Assembly (NCBI GenBank): GCA_030042795.1
Contig: JASHYZ010000664.1
Span: 1 to 14,692, forward strand
DNA length: 14,692 nt
Direction of reading: 5' to 3'
From: Terriglobia bacterium
GTDB taxonomy: Bacteria > Acidobacteriota > Terriglobia > UBA7540
The notes beneath the pieces were generated by a model. The model did not search any database and was not told the origin of the DNA. It was given only the letters and a program-made list of their open reading frames with translations. The translations under genes and the position numbers were made by a program. This document shows positions 13,080 through 14,692 of this stretch, in pieces (position 1 is the first letter of the stretch; every line of letters starts with the position of its first letter).

Positions 13080-14692
13080 ATGTCCAAATCCCGTAAAAAT
13101 CGATCCACGTTATTCGTTGTCCTCAGCGCCTTCTTTTCACTCGTTCTGGCACTCGGGCTGCGCGCCGTCTTTGGCTTCGGCGCCCCGCCGACAGAGCCCC
13201 AATTTGACCCTAGTCTTTACTCGGCATTGCGCTGGCGGCTCATCGGCCCGTTTCGGGGCGGCCGTTCCATCGCCGCGGCCGGCGTCCCGAACGAGCCGGA
13301 CACTTATTACTTCGGCGGAGTGGCAGGCGGCGTGTGGAAGACCACGAACAGTGGCCGTACCTGGCAGCCCATCTTTGACCACGAGTCCGTTTCATCCATC
13401 GGCGCCATCGCCGTGGCGCCTTCGAACCCGAAAGTGATCTACGTGGGTACCGGCGAATCTGACATCCGTTCCGACACGTCGTATGGCGACGGCGTCTACA
13501 AGTCTACCGATGCCGGCCGCACCTGGCAGCATATCGGCCTGGAAGACAGCCGCGCCATCAGCCGCATTGTGGTGGACCCGCACGATGCGAACGTGGTGCT
13601 GGTGGCTGCGCTGGGCCATCCTTTCGGCCCGAATACTGAGCGCGGCGTATTCCGGTCCGCGGACGGCGGCAACACCTGGACGAAGGTGCTCTACAAAGAT
13701 GAAAACACCGGCGCGGCCGACATCGCCGCTGACCTCGAAACCGGCCGAACGATCTACGCCTCACTCTGGGAAGCGCGACGTCCGCCCTGGAGCGTCTACG
13801 GCCCTATCGAAGGTCCCGGCAGCGGGCTCTACAAGTCGACAGACGGCGGCGTCACCTGGAACGAGCTTCGCGGCAACGGCCTGCCCGAGCATGGAATGCG
13901 ACGCATCGGCATATCGGTTGCTTCCGGCGATCAGGGGCAGCGAGTGTACGCATTAATTGACACGCTGCAGACGCCGGAACGGGGTCTCTATCGCTCCGAT
14001 GATGCCGGTGCGACCTGGCGGCACGTGTCGTCTGACGCGCGAATCGACGGCCGCGCCTGGTATTTCAGCGGCGTTTTCGTGGATCCGCAGAATGCGGACA
14101 CGGTTTACGTAGCTAACACCGCGCTCTACCGCTCGACGGACGGCGGAGCCACGTTTACGCCTATCAAAGGCGCGCCGGGCGGAGATGACTATCACCTTTT
14201 GTGGCTGAACCCCCGCAACTCCAAGCGCATGATCTTGGCCAGCGACCAGGGCACAGTGGTAAGCGTCGATGGCGGAGACACCTGGAGTTCATGGTACAAC
14301 CAGCCCACGGCGCAGTTTTATCACGTGGTGACGGATGACCAGTTTCCCTACCACGTCTACGGCGCGCAGCAGGATTCCGGCAGCGTGGATATTGCCAGCC
14401 GCAGCGACTCGCCCGAAATCAGCTTTCGGGACTGGCGAGCCACCGCAGGCGGCGAAGCCGGCTATATGGCGCCGGACCTGCTCCATCCGGATCTGGTGAT
14501 CGGCGGGGACACCTACGGCGGAATCAGCCGGCTGTGGAAGAGCACGAGTCAGGAGCAGGATATTGCGCCCAGCCTCGGCCGGAGCTTCAACTTCGGGGGT
14601 GGCGGCGGTTGCCATCCCGGCGAGAGTTTTCGCTTCGACTGGACTTCCCCCATCGTTTTTTCGCCCAAAGATCCACAGTCGCTCTACTTCAG
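13080..14692 (+). CDS. Secreted Asp-box (BNR/sortilin-like) beta-propeller protein, N-terminal 537 residues
   Basis: The frame is open from ATG 13080 to the window edge (537 codons plus two bases), so the 3' end is missing. Residues 10-31 are a signal peptide or membrane anchor. Seven Asp-box motifs of the S-x-D-x-G-x-T-W type begin near residues 88, 142, 193, 253, 306, 352 and 395, spaced 43-60 residues, as expected for a beta-propeller of the VPS10/sortilin or glycosidase-like BNR class. The first has N in place of D. The opening WRLIGPFRGGR (52-62) is typical of large acidobacterial exported propeller proteins, often over 1000 residues and annotated as glycosyl hydrolase, though without proof of catalysis. 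A Gly run (506-510) lies near the edge. There is no Shine-Dalgarno sequence; an extended -10 sits eight bases before the ATG. Confidence 0.9.
   Translation, partial: MSKSRKNRSTLFVVLSAFFSLVLALGLRAVFGFGAPPTEPQFDPSLYSALRWRLIGPFRGGRSIAAAGVPNEPDTYYFGGVAGGVWKTTNSGRTWQPIFDHESVSSIGAIAVAPSNPKVIYVGTGESDIRSDTSYGDGVYKSTDAGRTWQHIGLEDSRAISRIVVDPHDANVVLVAALGHPFGPNTERGVFRSADGGNTWTKVLYKDENTGAADIAADLETGRTIYASLWEARRPPWSVYGPIEGPGSGLYKSTDGGVTWNELRGNGLPEHGMRRIGISVASGDQGQRVYALIDTLQTPERGLYRSDDAGATWRHVSSDARIDGRAWYFSGVFVDPQNADTVYVANTALYRSTDGGATFTPIKGAPGGDDYHLLWLNPRNSKRMILASDQGTVVSVDGGDTWSSWYNQPTAQFYHVVTDDQFPYHVYGAQQDSGSVDIASRSDSPEISFRDWRATAGGEAGYMAPDLLHPDLVIGGDTYGGISRLWKSTSQEQDIAPSLGRSFNFGGGGGCHPGESFRFDWTSPIVFSPKDPQSLYF

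Overview
The window is a moderately GC-rich bacterial chromosome segment of single genes and short gene sets, with unusually wide spacers full of small repeats. The gene content and the style of the spacers suggest an acidobacterium (Acidobacteriota, Terriglobia-like). The hints are a secreted Asp-box beta-propeller protein, a short zinc-ribbon protein, a palindromic repeat of the 'GTCATTCCGAGCGAAGCGAGG' kind and degenerate heptamer arrays. This placement is inference. There is no rRNA gene, no tRNA that I can recognise, no CRISPR array, no transposase and no phage gene.

Layout. 1-66 is the tail of a DinB-family protein. 151-305 is an imperfect palindromic repeat. 463-5749 is a nitrogen-sensing block on the + strand: an ammonium channel (amt), a PII signal protein (glnB) and the PII uridylyltransferase/uridylyl-removing enzyme (glnD). 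Next comes a cold-shock protein (6034-6240) whose leader carries a terminator-like hairpin, followed by a small conserved-looking protein of unknown function (6315-6602). 6603-7180 has no gene I can support but several hairpins. A 54-residue zinc-ribbon protein lies on the - strand (7181-7345), divergent from imidazolonepropionase hutI (7407-8729). hutI converges on an FtsB/DivIC-type cell-division protein, and the two share a CTAG stop overlap. cutA (9254-9598) converges on a PLP trans-sulfuration enzyme (9625-10770). A perfect 16-bp inverted repeat separates that enzyme from a small secreted protein (10930-11337). Last come a secreted SurA/PrsA-like foldase on the - strand (11685-12770) and, divergently, a secreted seven-Asp-box protein that runs off the right edge (13080-14692).

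How the genes work together. The clear functional unit is amt-glnB-glnD. PII carries the uridylylation tyrosine (Y51), and GlnD retains the nucleotidyltransferase motif, an HD domain and two ACT domains, so the glutamine-responsive PII modification cycle looks complete. PII would then gate Amt. HutI, which acts in histidine breakdown and so releases nitrogen, is nearby but is not visibly part of the same operon. The remaining genes are housekeeping or envelope functions with no obvious shared pathway.

I found no convincing new multi-gene system. The points most worth a second look are in the spacers: a heptamer mosaic filling the glnB-glnD gap up to the glnD start codon, a terminator-like hairpin in the cold-shock leader, a perfect 36-nt palindrome between divergent genes, a probable leaderless promoter for the propeller protein, and a gene-free structured stretch at 6603-7180.
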